Under the pieces are notes generated by a model. It was given only the letters and a program-made list of their open reading frames with translations, had not been told where the DNA came from and did not search any database. A program made the position numbers and the translations under genes. Of a stretch of 53,810 nucleotides of DNA, positions 1 through 7,604 are shown piece after piece (within the stretch, counting starts at the first letter, position 1; the number at the start of each line of letters is the position of its first letter). The DNA comes from Cryomorphaceae bacterium (lineage in GTDB: Bacteria > Bacteroidota > Bacteroidia > Flavobacteriales_D > Crocinitomicaceae), in assembly GCA_027490665.1 (NCBI GenBank), contig JAIXXP010000001.1, forward strand, positions 1 through 53,810. The letters run 5' to 3'.

Positions 1-69
1 AAAGGTGCCTTCGCTACCTGTAAAACCTTGTACAATTACTTTGGAGTTTTTATTTACCAATACACTCAT
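1..69 (-). CDS. sucD: Succinate-CoA ligase, alpha subunit (5' end only)
   Basis: Only the first 23 codons are in the window; the rest lies beyond the left edge. The translation begins MSVLVNKNSKVIVQGFTG and continues SEGTF, which matches the conserved N-terminus of the succinyl-CoA synthetase alpha subunit, where the QGFTGSEGTFH stretch forms part of the CoA-binding Rossmann domain. The enzyme interconverts succinyl-CoA and succinate in the TCA cycle with formation of ATP or GTP, working with SucB. The ATG lies at 67-69 and a -7-like box at 92-99 sits upstream, so the gene probably has its own promoter. The identification rests on a short stretch, but one that is highly characteristic. Confidence 0.85.
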   Translation of the reverse strand, partial: MSVLVNKNSKVIVQGFTGSEGTF

Positions 70-91
70 AATATCTTGTTTTTTTGCGTGT

Positions 92-99
92 CAAAAATA
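92..99 (-). promoter_or_regulatory. Putative -7 box (TATTTTTG) of sucD
   Basis: On the minus strand this reads TATTTTTG, matching the Bacteroidota -7 consensus TAnnTTTG. It ends 22 bases before the sucD ATG and lies in the gap after the FKBP gene stop. No convincing -33 TTTG at 19-21 bases was found; a TTG occurs 16 bases upstream. Confidence 0.45.
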
Positions 100-104
100 A
101 GCAT

Positions 105-548
105 TTATTTGGCATCAATGACCTTCATTTTAAAATAGAGGATTTTATCTTTGCCAATTTTGTCGGTACCACCCTGACCATAACCTAGTTGCGGTGGAAC
201 AATGCAGCGCAATTGGCTTCCGACAGGAAGGCTATAAAGGGCCTCTTGCCAACCTTTGATGAGGCCATTGAGCGGTAAGCCGATCGCTTGGTCTTGCATT
301 TCAATAATTTTGCCTGATAGCAATTTGAGGGTATAGCTCACCCAAACGCTGTCTTGAATTTGGATAGGTCGGCCAGAACCAAGGGAATCAATTTTTAAAT
401 AGAGCCCGCTACCGGAGGGTTTGAGGTTTAATTTGTATTTTTTGTTGTAGGCCTGGATCTTCGTTTCAAATTCAGATAATTCGGTTTTTGAATACCCACA
501 GGCGCTTAGTAAACCAATAAGCAAGAGCATTGAAAAAAATGGTCTCAT
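105..548 (-). CDS. FKBP-type peptidyl-prolyl cis-trans isomerase lipoprotein
   Basis: 147 residues. A lipoprotein signal peptide ends in the lipobox LLSAC with Cys17, so the mature protein should be lipid-anchored in the envelope. The FKBP fold occupies about residues 60-147: the V-W-V-S-Y strand near 68-72, the LIKGWQEAL segment at 96-104, the VPPQLGYG loop at 117-124 and the closing YFKMKVID strand. FKBPs catalyse isomerisation of prolyl bonds and assist folding of exported proteins. The ATG overlaps the stop of the upstream methyltransferase gene by 4 bases, so the two are cotranslated. A small FKBP lipoprotein in this phylum could be GldI-like (gliding motility associated), but nothing here proves that role. 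Confidence 0.85.
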   Translation of the reverse strand: MRPFFSMLLLIGLLSACGYSKTELSEFETKIQAYNKKYKLNLKPSGSGLYLKIDSLGSGRPIQIQDSVWVSYTLKLLSGKIIEMQDQAIGLPLNGLIKGWQEALYSLPVGSQLRCIVPPQLGYGQGGTDKIGKDKILYFKMKVIDAK

Positions 549-1270
549 ATCTTTTCCAAAACAGCTAAGTAATTTTCTTCAATAGTGTAAGCACGTCGGC
601 ATTTGAATCCGCAGGAGGTGGCGTGTTCGTGAAGGGTGTCGTAGTCTACATACAACCATTCGAATTCGGGCCCGCTGATTTTTTTGTATTGCATTTGGAA
701 CTTGAAGTTGCCGTAGTAAGCCGAGTTTAAATCGAGCCAGTAACCGCCGTCTTCATCTTCATAGAGGTATTTAACATCTGTGGAATCTGCAATAAAGCGT
801 CCGCCGGGTAAGAGCAGCTGATGGATTTTTTTGAGAAATGCTGTGAGGTTTGCTAAGTTTTTTGCCAAACCTATGCCGTTCATAAGAGATAAAATGGTGT
901 CGTACTGTGCTTGATTTGGAAGTGCATAGAAATCCACTTTTTGAGCACTGATGCCATTTTGGGACATATATGCAACAGCGCCGGCAGAAACATCGATAGC
1001 ACTTACTTTGTGCCCGCGGTCTTGTAAGGCGATGGCATGTACACCTGCACCTGCACCGATGTCTAATACGTGTCCACGGCAAAGATCTAGAGCAGTCAAT
1101 TCAAGCTCAGGCATTTCAGCTTCGTTGCGGAAAAGTACTTCTATTGGAATGATGTCGTCGTCGCAGAGATCTGAACTGACAATGATGTCGAAAGGTTTTT
1201 TGAATTGCGCGTAATCTAAGATGGCTTGGCCAATTGGATCACTTATTTCTGAGTTGGTCTTAGTATTCAT
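545..1270 (-). CDS. Class I SAM-dependent methyltransferase
   Basis: 241 residues from the ATG at 1268-1270. Motif I is VLDIGAGAGVHA (about residues 68-79), followed by the acidic residue of AID (91-93) and a post-II segment LLPGGRFIADS (153-163), the standard Rossmann methyltransferase pattern. The substrate cannot be read from sequence. The open frame extends upstream to 1384, but that part translates to a Thr-rich string that is simply the Asp/Glu-rich tail of the upstream gene read in another frame, so the inner ATG is preferred. It overlaps the upstream pRiA4b ORF-3-like gene by 11 bases and the downstream FKBP gene by 4, so it lies in one transcription unit with cca. Confidence 0.8.
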   Translation of the reverse strand: MNTKTNSEISDPIGQAILDYAQFKKPFDIIVSSDLCDDDIIPIEVLFRNEAEMPELELTALDLCRGHVLDIGAGAGVHAIALQDRGHKVSAIDVSAGAVAYMSQNGISAQKVDFYALPNQAQYDTILSLMNGIGLAKNLANLTAFLKKIHQLLLPGGRFIADSTDVKYLYEDEDGGYWLDLNSAYYGNFKFQMQYKKISGPEFEWLYVDYDTLHEHATSCGFKCRRAYTIEENYLAVLEKI

Positions 1271-1829
1271 ATTCGCTGTAATCATTGAGGTCGTCGTCGG
1301 CGTAGTCGTCGTCGTAATCTTGGAAGCCAAATTCGTCTTCGTCTTCGTTAGAGTCGGTATCGGCAATTTGGTTTTCAGGACCAAATAAATTTTCGTCTAG
1401 CATTGATTTGGTGCTTTCTTGTGGAGAATTTCCAATGGCAAGCGCCATTATTGGGACTTCAGGAGAATCCTTTTCATAGGCGATCAGTTCAATTAAGAAG
1501 ATCCACATGCGCATGAAGTCATAGACTAAAATAAAGCGTTGGTCTGGCTCCGATAAGAAATCTTGAATGCGCGCTTGTTTCATGACCGATGCGGGCTCGT
1601 CGATAGCGTCGTCGTCGTAGGACATATCGAGTAAGGAGAGTTCATGGCCTTTGTCCCAGCTGTCGTTGGAGACATAAAAACTAGCCATTTGGTCGCCTTT
1701 AAACCCAAAAGCAGACATGATGGCGTTGTAAAAGGTTTCAAAATCAGCTTCGTTCGAAATGATGATATCTCTAAAGACCTCCTCATTTTTGTCGCTGTCG
1801 AGTAATACGCGAAATTTTAAACCGGGCAT
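1260..1829 (-). CDS. Plasmid pRiA4b ORF-3-like (IS1096 passenger TnpR-type) family protein
   Basis: 189 residues. The N-terminal part, with FRVLLDSDKNEEVFRDIII, the NAIMSAFGF helix and FYVSNDSWDKGHE, resembles the pRiA4b ORF-3-like family: a small alpha/beta fold found in plasmid and chromosomal proteins, function unknown despite the transposon-derived name. Residues from about 150 to the end form a strongly acidic tail, mostly D, E, Y and N, encoded by GAC/GAT/GAA repeats. Nothing else marks it as mobile: there are no inverted repeats or transposase. It starts 28 bases after the cca stop, so it probably belongs to that operon. Confidence 0.7.
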   Translation of the reverse strand: MPGLKFRVLLDSDKNEEVFRDIIISNEADFETFYNAIMSAFGFKGDQMASFYVSNDSWDKGHELSLLDMSYDDDAIDEPASVMKQARIQDFLSEPDQRFILVYDFMRMWIFLIELIAYEKDSPEVPIMALAIGNSPQESTKSMLDENLFGPENQIADTDSNEDEDEFGFQDYDDDYADDDLNDYSEYEY

Positions 1830-1857
1830 GTGTAGGGATTTGCGATAAAGATAAGGA

Positions 1858-3294
1858 TTATTCAGGCTTTTGTGGTGTTACCACAGCTATTAAACCAAGT
1901 TCTGCACCAAAACGCAACATTTCTGCGTGTGCTTCTGTGTAGTCGTTGGCGATGTGTCCTTCTAATATAGCATCTTTGATATGTGATTTAATGGTTCCGA
2001 TTGCCGAACAGGGGCCAATCTGAAAGGTATCCATAATGAGCTGCCCGCTTACAGGAGGCTGAAAATTTCGGACGCGGTCTTTTTCTTCAACGAGTTTGAG
2101 TTTTTGAGAAACAAGTTCGAAATTTTGTTTGTAGCGCTTGACCTTGAATTCGTTTTTACTAGTGATGTCTGCATTGCAGAGCAACATGAGGTCTTCGATG
2201 TCGTCGCCAGCTTCGTGGAGTAATCTTCTGATTGCAGCGTCGGTAACAGAGCCTTTCACCAGTGCTATAGGCCGCAAGTGGAGCTTGACCAATTTCTGAA
2301 CATACTTCATTTGGTGGTCGAGCGGAAGGCGCAAGCGTTTGAAAAGACGTGGCACCATTTTGGCTCCGAGTTCTTCGTGTCCGTGAAAAGTCCAGCCGAC
2401 TTCAGGATCGAAGCGCTTGGTTGGTGCTTTAGCGATGTCGTGGAGTATAGCTGCCCAGCGCAACCAAAGATTGTCGGTGTGTTGGGCTAAATTGTCCAGG
2501 ACTTCAAGGGTGTGAAGGAAATTATCTTTATGCGCTTTGCCGTTGCGGGTTTCAATTCCTTGAAGCGCGATAAGTTCTGAAAAGAAATGTGCCAAGAGCC
2601 CAGTGGCTTGCATGAGTTTGAAGCCCCTTGAAGGTTGCTTGGTAAGTATGATTTTGTTGAGTTCGTCGGTGATCCGCTCCTGGGAGAGAATTTGAAGTCG
2701 GTCTGCGTTGGCTTTCATGGCCTCTAGACAAGGAGCCGTGATTTGAAAATCGAAGCGCGTAGCAAAGCGAATGGCACGCAGCATTCGAAGTGGATCATCG
2801 CTGAAGGTAATATTTGGTTCTAGAGGAGTTCTGATGATGCCATTTTGAAGGTCGGTTTGGCCATTGAACGGATCGATGAGTTGGCCAAGCGTTTCTTGTC
2901 TGAGGCTTATGGCCATCGAATTGATGGTGAAGTCTCTGCGGTTTTGGTCGTCTTGAAGGGAGCCTGCAGAAGTGCTGGGCTTGCGAGACTCTGGGCTGTA
3001 AGATTCTTTGCGTGCACCAACAAATTCGATGTCGAGGTCTTTGTATTTGAAGTGTGCAGTTCCAAAATTCTTAAAAATGCTGACCTTTTTTACCCTAAGT
3101 ATTTCTGCTGTGGCTCTAGCCAATTCTGGTCCATCGCCTAAAACTAGGATGTCGATGTCTTTACTAGGGCGGTCCATAAGTAGGTCGCGTACCCAACCGC
3201 CAATGACATATACGTCGAGCTTGTGCGCAGTTGCATACTGAGATAAAACCTTAAATACGGGGTGTTTGAGTTGACTTGCGTAAGAAACATCCAT
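1858..3294 (-). CDS. cca: CCA tRNA nucleotidyltransferase (polyA polymerase family) with HD domain
   Basis: 478 residues from the first ATG; an open frame also exists from a TTG at 3303, but that codon overlaps the probable -7 box. The enzyme adds or repairs the 3' CCA of tRNAs. The nucleotidyltransferase head has IGGWVRDLL at about 31-39, the metal-binding DID at 46-48 and the RRDFTINSMA motif at 119-128. The RNA-binding neck follows. The C-terminal half carries an HD phosphohydrolase-like domain with WAAILHDIAK. Length fits bacterial class II CCA enzymes with an HD domain. A polyA polymerase role cannot be excluded by sequence, but a single copy with this architecture is usually Cca. It probably heads the unit that continues with the pRiA4b-like, methyltransferase and FKBP genes. 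Confidence 0.9.
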   Translation of the reverse strand: MDVSYASQLKHPVFKVLSQYATAHKLDVYVIGGWVRDLLMDRPSKDIDILVLGDGPELARATAEILRVKKVSIFKNFGTAHFKYKDLDIEFVGARKESYSPESRKPSTSAGSLQDDQNRRDFTINSMAISLRQETLGQLIDPFNGQTDLQNGIIRTPLEPNITFSDDPLRMLRAIRFATRFDFQITAPCLEAMKANADRLQILSQERITDELNKIILTKQPSRGFKLMQATGLLAHFFSELIALQGIETRNGKAHKDNFLHTLEVLDNLAQHTDNLWLRWAAILHDIAKAPTKRFDPEVGWTFHGHEELGAKMVPRLFKRLRLPLDHQMKYVQKLVKLHLRPIALVKGSVTDAAIRRLLHEAGDDIEDLMLLCNADITSKNEFKVKRYKQNFELVSQKLKLVEEKDRVRNFQPPVSGQLIMDTFQIGPCSAIGTIKSHIKDAILEGHIANDYTEAHAEMLRFGAELGLIAVVTPQKPE

Positions 3295-3300
3295 GGGGCG

Positions 3301-3308
3301 CAAAGTTA
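3301..3308 (-). promoter_or_regulatory. -7 box (TAACTTTG) of cca, leaderless arrangement
   Basis: The minus strand reads TAACTTTG, an exact TAnnTTTG match, ending 6 bases before the cca ATG at 3294. Transcription would begin at or next to the start codon. The box overlaps the alternative TTG start at 3303, which argues against that start. Confidence 0.6.
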
Positions 3309-3341
3309 AGCGTAATCGCTGAATTTTGAACCCAGAAAAAT

Positions 3342-3947
3342 CTAGAAATCGTCGTCTTCGTCTTCGTCGTCGTCGAAATCGTCGTCGTTAGGCCTTTTGT
3401 AATTGAGCAAATCGTCGTCGAGGTCGTCTTCGTCGTCTTCAAAAAACCGTGGGTTCTTGCCGCTTTTTTTGTAGGCATCCATTTTTGGTTTTTTGTTGCG
3501 ATTGTCGTCTTCTAGCTTGCGGTCTTTTTCCTTGGCTTTTTTGCGTGGTTCAGCTTTTGGAAGTACAAACGAAGAAGTAACGCTGCTATCTAGGCTGTCA
3601 TTGGAGCGCGCTTCTGTTCGCGGAGCCGATGGGTCTGAAGTTCTTGTTGGGCTGGTATTTTCCCTGGGAGGGTAAGCGGGCCTTGGGTTTGGTCGGTTGT
3701 CGGTGCGTTGTTCGGCTTCTTTGACCGCCAAAGCACGACCATTAATGACATGCCCGTCTAATGCTTCTATTGCACGTAAGGCTTCCGAGCGATCTGCCAT
3801 TTCTACAAACGCAAAGCCTCTAGGCTTTCCGGTTTCGCGATCGGTGGCTACGGTGGCTTTTAAAACCGTTCCGTAGTTTTCAAAAAGTTGGCGCAACTCC
3901 TGATTGCTGACACCAAAATCAAGTTTTGCAACAAAAATACTTGTCAT
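3342..3947 (-). CDS. RNA-binding protein with N-terminal RRM and acidic C-terminal tail
   Basis: 201 residues. An RNA recognition motif spans about 3-78, with RNP2 as IFVAKL (4-9) and RNP1 as KPRGFAFV (41-48), the aromatic residues needed for RNA stacking being present. Residues 80-165 are Pro-, Ser- and Lys-rich and look disordered. The tail from about 170 is almost wholly Asp/Glu, encoded by a GAC-rich triplet tract at about 3345-3440. Small RRM proteins in Bacteroidota are often thought to act as RNA chaperones or translation regulators, since the phylum relies little on Shine-Dalgarno pairing; that role is inference here. The gene stands alone, 47 bases upstream of cca and divergent from the plus-strand unit at 4107. 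Confidence 0.9.
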   Translation of the reverse strand: MTSIFVAKLDFGVSNQELRQLFENYGTVLKATVATDRETGKPRGFAFVEMADRSEALRAIEALDGHVINGRALAVKEAEQRTDNRPNPRPAYPPRENTSPTRTSDPSAPRTEARSNDSLDSSVTSSFVLPKAEPRKKAKEKDRKLEDDNRNKKPKMDAYKKSGKNPRFFEDDEDDLDDDLLNYKRPNDDDFDDDEDEDDDF

Positions 3948-3997
3948 AATGAAATTTAAACAACACAGATTTAGGTAAATACTTATCGTTCTTGCTC

Positions 3998-4005
3998 CGA
4001 AATTA
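3998..4005 (-). promoter_or_regulatory. Possible -7 box (TAATTTCG) of the RRM gene
   Basis: The minus strand reads TAATTTCG, one base off TAnnTTTG, 50 bases before the RRM gene ATG. No -33 element was found. It lies in the 159-base divergent intergenic region 3948-4106, which is otherwise A/T-rich without a clear hairpin. Confidence 0.3.
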
Positions 4006-4094
4006 GAATAAAAATGAAAAACTGCCTACTTTTTGAAAAAAAAATATTCGGTGAATCGCATTAAGTGTTGGCAAGGGCCTTGCTAGAAAAGAAT

Positions 4095-4102
4095 TATATT
4101 TG
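4095..4102 (+). promoter_or_regulatory. -7 box (TATATTTG) of the 4107 unit, leaderless arrangement
   Basis: TATATTTG matches TAnnTTTG exactly and ends 4 bases before the ATG at 4107. A TTG at 4068-4070 is 24 bases upstream, longer than the usual 19-21 spacing. The mRNA probably begins at or next to the start codon. Confidence 0.55.
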
Positions 4103-4106
4103 CAAT

Positions 4107-4355
4107 ATGCGATTGGTCCGTCAAATTCCACACGAGCATTTTTTAGTCTCGCTTCATCAGTACAATGACAAATATATGCTCAGCATTACACTAGACGACT
4201 ACGAACAACATTTCAAAGTTCCTGTAAGCAATATTTCTGATATCCAACAACTTGAACAATATCTTAGCCCAGCCTTTTATTCTGCTTGTCTACAAGATTT
4301 TATCCGCATGCGCGAACGCTGGCTACAACTATTAAAACCCTTGCAACATGACTAA
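4107..4355 (+). CDS. Small conserved protein of unknown function
   Basis: 82 residues from ATG 4107. The frame is open from a GTG at 4065, but the -7 box at 4095-4102 lies inside that extension, so the later ATG is preferred. The protein begins MRLVRQIPHEHFLVSLHQYN and is a mixed-charge soluble chain with no signal peptide, membrane segment or motif that I recognise. Its end overlaps the start of the OmpH-like lipoprotein gene by 8 bases, so it is the first gene of a three-gene unit (small protein, OmpH-like lipoprotein, DUF4924 protein). The context gives no firm function. Confidence 0.7.
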   Translation: MRLVRQIPHEHFLVSLHQYNDKYMLSITLDDYEQHFKVPVSNISDIQQLEQYLSPAFYSACLQDFIRMRERWLQLLKPLQHD

Positions 4356-4935
4356 ATCTTTGTTTTCATTTCTTCTTTTGTGTTTCATTGCAGCTTGTTC
4401 GTCACCGGCACCAGCAAAGAAAGATTCCACCCCAAAAGTTCCTACAACGCGTTTAGATGGGCTCAAAATTGCCTACTACGCGAACGATAGCGTCAAGAAA
4501 TACTTCGATTACTTCAAGCGCGAAGAAGCTGCTGCAGAGAAAAATCAGAAGCGCTTTGAGACGGAACTCAAAAAACGCAATAAGGTTTACGAAGATTATA
4601 TCATTAAAAAAGATCAAGAAGCCCGTTCAGGCTTATTGTCGCAAAACGAAATTGCAATGGTTCAGCAAAAGGCTCAGCAAATGCAAAACGAATTAATGCA
4701 ATATCAGCAAACCGAAGGCCAACGTATAGAAGAACAAACTATGAAATCTTTAGAGGCCATCAATAAAAAAGTGGAACAGTGGGGTAAAAAATACTGTGAG
4801 AAACACCACATTGACCTACTGCTCATCCAAGGGCAAGGAGGCCAAATCAATTACATCAACAAAGAGATGGATGTCACCAAAGCATTTATTAACTTCTTGA
4901 ATGAAAACCAAAGTCAGATCGAAAAAGAACTTTAA
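4348..4935 (+). CDS. OmpH/Skp-like periplasmic chaperone lipoprotein
   Basis: 195 residues. A lipoprotein signal peptide ends in FIAAC with Cys17. After a short linker, residues about 40-150 form a long charged helix with heptad character (KREEAAAEKNQKRFETELKK and onward), then an alpha/beta closing region with YCEKHHIDLLLIQG. This is the pattern of the OmpH/Skp family, whose coiled-coil arms hold unfolded outer-membrane proteins in the periplasm. Skp proper is not a lipoprotein; a lipid-anchored member suggests a membrane-bound variant. It overlaps the upstream small gene by 8 bases and is followed after 5 bases by the DUF4924 gene. Confidence 0.8.
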   Translation: MTKSLFSFLLLCFIAACSSPAPAKKDSTPKVPTTRLDGLKIAYYANDSVKKYFDYFKREEAAAEKNQKRFETELKKRNKVYEDYIIKKDQEARSGLLSQNEIAMVQQKAQQMQNELMQYQQTEGQRIEEQTMKSLEAINKKVEQWGKKYCEKHHIDLLLIQGQGGQINYINKEMDVTKAFINFLNENQSQIEKEL

Positions 4936-4940
4936 TTCAA

Positions 4941-5492
4941 ATGCGTCCCAATCCAAATCTACAAAACGAAAATGTTGCCGAATATTTACTCTATATTTTT
5001 CAAATAGAAGCACTTGTTCGGACCATTAACCTCGATATCACCCGCATAGAAAGCGAGCTTTTAGCGCCGGCTTTTCCCGACCCCACTCAACTGCAACATC
5101 AACTTTCTTGGTACAAAGAGATTGTTTTGGAAATGAATCAACGCGGTCTTCAAAAAGAAGGGCACCTCGATCAAGTGGAGGAAATTCTACTAGAGTTGAT
5201 TTATCTGCACAATACCCTGCTCACTATTCTCAACGACGAAAAGTACAAAGGACTCTGCGACCACGCAAGTGAAGCATTACAGGCGTTTAAAACGAAGTCA
5301 AACATGGTCAACAGACACGACATCGAAGGGCTCTTACACGCCATGTTCATGAAGTTGCAACTCAAAATGAAAAAACAAGAAATCAGTCCGGAAACCGAAG
5401 CTGCTTTTGATTTGTTTCGCATTCAATTGGCTTATCTTTCCAAAAACTACCAGCGCATGAAAGCTGGCGAGCTCAATTTTATACAAAACTAA
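4941..5492 (+). CDS. DUF4924 family protein
   Basis: 183 residues, helical and soluble, without a signal peptide. The opening NENVAEYLLYIFQIEALVRT, with the later LYIHNTLL-like region (LIYLHNTLL) and FDLFRIQLAYLSKNY near the end, matches my memory of the Bacteroidota-specific DUF4924 family, whose function is unknown. It is the last gene of the 4107 unit, 5 bases after the OmpH-like gene. It runs convergently towards the minus-strand HSDR_N gene with only 9 bases between the stops, and no hairpin terminator is visible there. Confidence 0.75.
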   Translation: MRPNPNLQNENVAEYLLYIFQIEALVRTINLDITRIESELLAPAFPDPTQLQHQLSWYKEIVLEMNQRGLQKEGHLDQVEEILLELIYLHNTLLTILNDEKYKGLCDHASEALQAFKTKSNMVNRHDIEGLLHAMFMKLQLKMKKQEISPETEAAFDLFRIQLAYLSKNYQRMKAGELNFIQN

Positions 5493-5501
5493 ATTGAGGT
5501 C

Positions 5502-5954
5502 TTAAATGTGTTTGGGAAAGTGCTCCATAACGAGGAGCTGTTTTTCTTTGACATCAATTCCGTACACCAAATGAGTGTTGCCATTGCTTAAAATTAGGCA
5601 ACTCGCGCCAAGTTTTTGTTGATACGTAGAAACCTGCATGAAAACCTCATGAGTCAGCTTTATTTCAGGGGCTTTGCATTCCACCAACACCTCGGGTTCA
5701 AATGCTGCGTTATAAATCACGATATCCCAGCGCCGCGTAAAACCGTCGTACTGAATTTGTTTTTCAACGGCTATTTTTTCAAGTGGATAACCCTGATGCA
5801 GGTGCAAGTAGGCGATAAGGTGCTGTCTGACCCATTCTTCTGGCGTCAGGACAATTTGTTTTTTGCGCACTAAGCAATTGACGTAGATACGTCCGGCACG
5901 GCTGGATAACTTTAAAGGTGCCTTCGGTAAATTTAAGGGACGCAAAAGAGACAT
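5502..5954 (-). CDS. Small HSDR_N-domain protein, PD-(D/E)XK nuclease fold
   Basis: 150 residues. The segment RRWDIVIYN (D77) followed by VLVECKAPEI (E92, K94) is the D-(n)-ExK catalytic core of the PD-(D/E)XK superfamily, as in the N-terminal domain of type I restriction subunit HsdR (HSDR_N). There is no helicase, methylase or specificity subunit nearby, so it is not part of a recognisable restriction system. Single-domain HSDR_N proteins are common in Bacteroidota and poorly studied. Its ATG overlaps the stop of the alanine dehydrogenase gene by one base, making it the last gene of the eleven-gene minus-strand run. Intact catalytic residues suggest a real nuclease, but no target can be named. 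Confidence 0.8.
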   Translation of the reverse strand: MSLLRPLNLPKAPLKLSSRAGRIYVNCLVRKKQIVLTPEEWVRQHLIAYLHLHQGYPLEKIAVEKQIQYDGFTRRWDIVIYNAAFEPEVLVECKAPEIKLTHEVFMQVSTYQQKLGASCLILSNGNTHLVYGIDVKEKQLLVMEHFPKHI

Positions 5955-7174
5955 CAGATGCCTGGTAGAATAAGGTGGATGTCTTTGTATTTTAGGTCGA
6001 ATACCTTTCCTAATACTTCATTGGTCAGTATGCCTCTGAACATATATACACCATTACGGAAACCAGGATGGCTGCGAATGAGGTCAGGAACTCCTCCGCG
6101 TTCACCCATTTCCAAGAGCAAAGGAGAAAGTGTGTTAGAAAGCGCAAAAGATGCAGTTCTCGAGACCCTAGAAGCAATATTTGGTACACAATAGTGTGTT
6201 ACTTCATGCTTTACAAACGTGGGTTCGCTATGGTTGGTGATGCGCGATGTTTCAATGCAACCTCCTTGGTCAATACTAACATCCAGTACTACTGAACCTG
6301 GTTTCATTTGAGCGATCATTTCTTCGGTCACTACGCAAGGTGTTCTGCCAATTGTGGAACGCAAGGCACCGATAACGACATCTGCTCTTCTGACGGCTTT
6401 GGCCAACACTTTCGGTTGCAGAACGGATGTGTAAACGCGTTGTCCGAGGTCGTTTTGAAGGCGTCTGAGTCTGGACAACGAGTTGTCAAAAATTTTGACA
6501 GATGCGCCGAGGCCTAAAGCTGCTCGAGTGGCAAATTCGCCAACGGTTCCGGCACCAAGTACCACGATTTCTGTTGGTTGAACGCCTGCAATACCTCCAA
6601 GCATGAGTCCTTTACCTTCTGAAAAAGAGGAGAGGAGTTCGCCTGCAACCAGAACTGATGTTGTTCCAGCGATTTCGCTCATGGTGCGCACTATGGAAAA
6701 AACGCCTTCTTCGTCACGGATGTAATCCCAGGCGATGGCTGTTATTTTTTTTGCGCTGAGTTGCTGTAAGATTTCTTTGGGTTGTGTAGCTAGTTGCAGA
6801 GCAGAAATAAAAGTTTGATTGCCTGGCATATAGGCAATTTCTTCTTCTGATGGGGGAGCTACCTTTAAAATGATATCTGATTGATATATCGCCTTGCGGT
6901 CATAAATAATTTGTGCACCTGCCTCGCTGTATTCGTTGTCAGTAAAATGTGCGCCTTCGCCTGCGTTGCTTTCGAGTAATACCTGATGCCCATTGGCGAC
7001 CAATAAACTTACTGCCTCTGGGACTAAAGCTACCCTTCTTTCTTGAAAAGAGGTTTCTTTTGGAATGCCAATCAGGAGGTTTCCTTTTTTGCGTCGGACT
7101 TCAAGTAAATCCTCTTTAGGTAAGAGTGCACCTTGTTGGATTAACGTTTTGAGCAAATGTGGATCAGTAGTCAT
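5954..7174 (-). CDS. ald: Alanine dehydrogenase (AlaDH/PNT family)
   Basis: 406 residues. The enzyme interconverts L-alanine with pyruvate and ammonia using NAD. The family signature IGIPKETSFQERRVALVPE lies at about 35-53, and the NAD-binding Rossmann loop VVLGAGTVGEFATRAA at about 204-219, preceded by MLGGIAGVQP. An N-terminal extension of some 30 residues precedes the usual start of AlaDH, as in Bacteroidota homologues. It cannot be the transhydrogenase alpha subunit in function, because no beta subunit or membrane domain is adjacent. The start overlaps tsaE by 11 bases and the stop overlaps the HSDR_N gene by 1 base. Confidence 0.85.
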   Translation of the reverse strand: MTTDPHLLKTLIQQGALLPKEDLLEVRRKKGNLLIGIPKETSFQERRVALVPEAVSLLVANGHQVLLESNAGEGAHFTDNEYSEAGAQIIYDRKAIYQSDIILKVAPPSEEEIAYMPGNQTFISALQLATQPKEILQQLSAKKITAIAWDYIRDEEGVFSIVRTMSEIAGTTSVLVAGELLSSFSEGKGLMLGGIAGVQPTEIVVLGAGTVGEFATRAALGLGASVKIFDNSLSRLRRLQNDLGQRVYTSVLQPKVLAKAVRRADVVIGALRSTIGRTPCVVTEEMIAQMKPGSVVLDVSIDQGGCIETSRITNHSEPTFVKHEVTHYCVPNIASRVSRTASFALSNTLSPLLLEMGERGGVPDLIRSHPGFRNGVYMFRGILTNEVLGKVFDLKYKDIHLILPGI

Positions 7175-7604
7175 AGTGCAGTGTGATTTCTCGACTTAGG
7201 TCAGATTCAATACGAATATACAGTCTAAAGTGGGGTTTTGGAAGAATTGTATCGATTTTTTGCGGCCATTCTATAAAAAAATAGGCGCTGGAATCTAGGA
7301 GTTCTTCTAATCCTAAGTTAAGGAGTTCGTTTTCATTTTCAATGCGATAGCAGTCTAAGTGATAAATTGAACCCCTCGAAGGACTCTGATATGCTTGAAC
7401 AATTGCGAATGTGGGTGAGCCTTCAAAATGGGTAATTTGCGCTTCTTGAAGCAATGCGCTCACCAATGTAGTTTTACCGCTGCCCATTTCGGCATCTAGC
7501 GCAACTAAACAAGCTTCAGGTAGTAAGGTCCAAATTTCATTGGCTATGGAACGGAGCTCTTCTAGCCTAATGTTCGTCCATGTGCTTATGATTTTAGTCG
7601 GCAT
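7164..7604 (-). CDS. tsaE: tRNA threonylcarbamoyladenosine biosynthesis ATPase TsaE
   Basis: 146 residues from the ATG at 7604; the longer open frame (to 7670) reads into lpxH and adds a non-conserved leader. TsaE is the ATPase that with TsaB and TsaD completes the t6A modification at position 37 of ANN-decoding tRNAs. The Walker A motif is AEMGSGKTTL, followed by GSPTFAIVQAY and the HLDCYRIE segment, all conserved in the family, and a closing FIEWPQKI. It overlaps lpxH by 11 bases and ald by 11 bases. The tsaE-ald neighbourhood is, from memory, recurrent in Bacteroidota. Confidence 0.93.
   Translation of the reverse strand: MPTKIISTWTNIRLEELRSIANEIWTLLPEACLVALDAEMGSGKTTLVSALLQEAQITHFEGSPTFAIVQAYQSPSRGSIYHLDCYRIENENELLNLGLEELLDSSAYFFIEWPQKIDTILPKPHFRLYIRIESDLSREITLHYDY

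Noticed and set aside
1271..1384. N-terminal extension of the methyltransferase (Thr-rich string)
   Set aside because: It is the Asp/Glu tail of the upstream gene read in another frame; an ATG at 1270 gives a normal methyltransferase start.
1260..1829. Insertion sequence or transposon, from the IS1096/TnpR-like family name
   Set aside because: No transposase, inverted repeats or target duplications; the gene sits in a tight run with cca and is likely chromosomal.
3345..3440. Microsatellite or CRISPR-like repeat
   Set aside because: The GTC/GAC runs are codons of the Asp/Glu tail of the RRM protein in frame, with no spacer and repeat pattern.
4065..4106. GTG start adding 14 residues to the small protein at 4107
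   Set aside because: The -7 box at 4095-4102 lies inside this extension, so it would be upstream of transcription.
5502..5954. Restriction-modification defence system
   Set aside because: Only a lone HSDR_N-like domain is present; no methylase, specificity subunit, helicase or repeat was found nearby.
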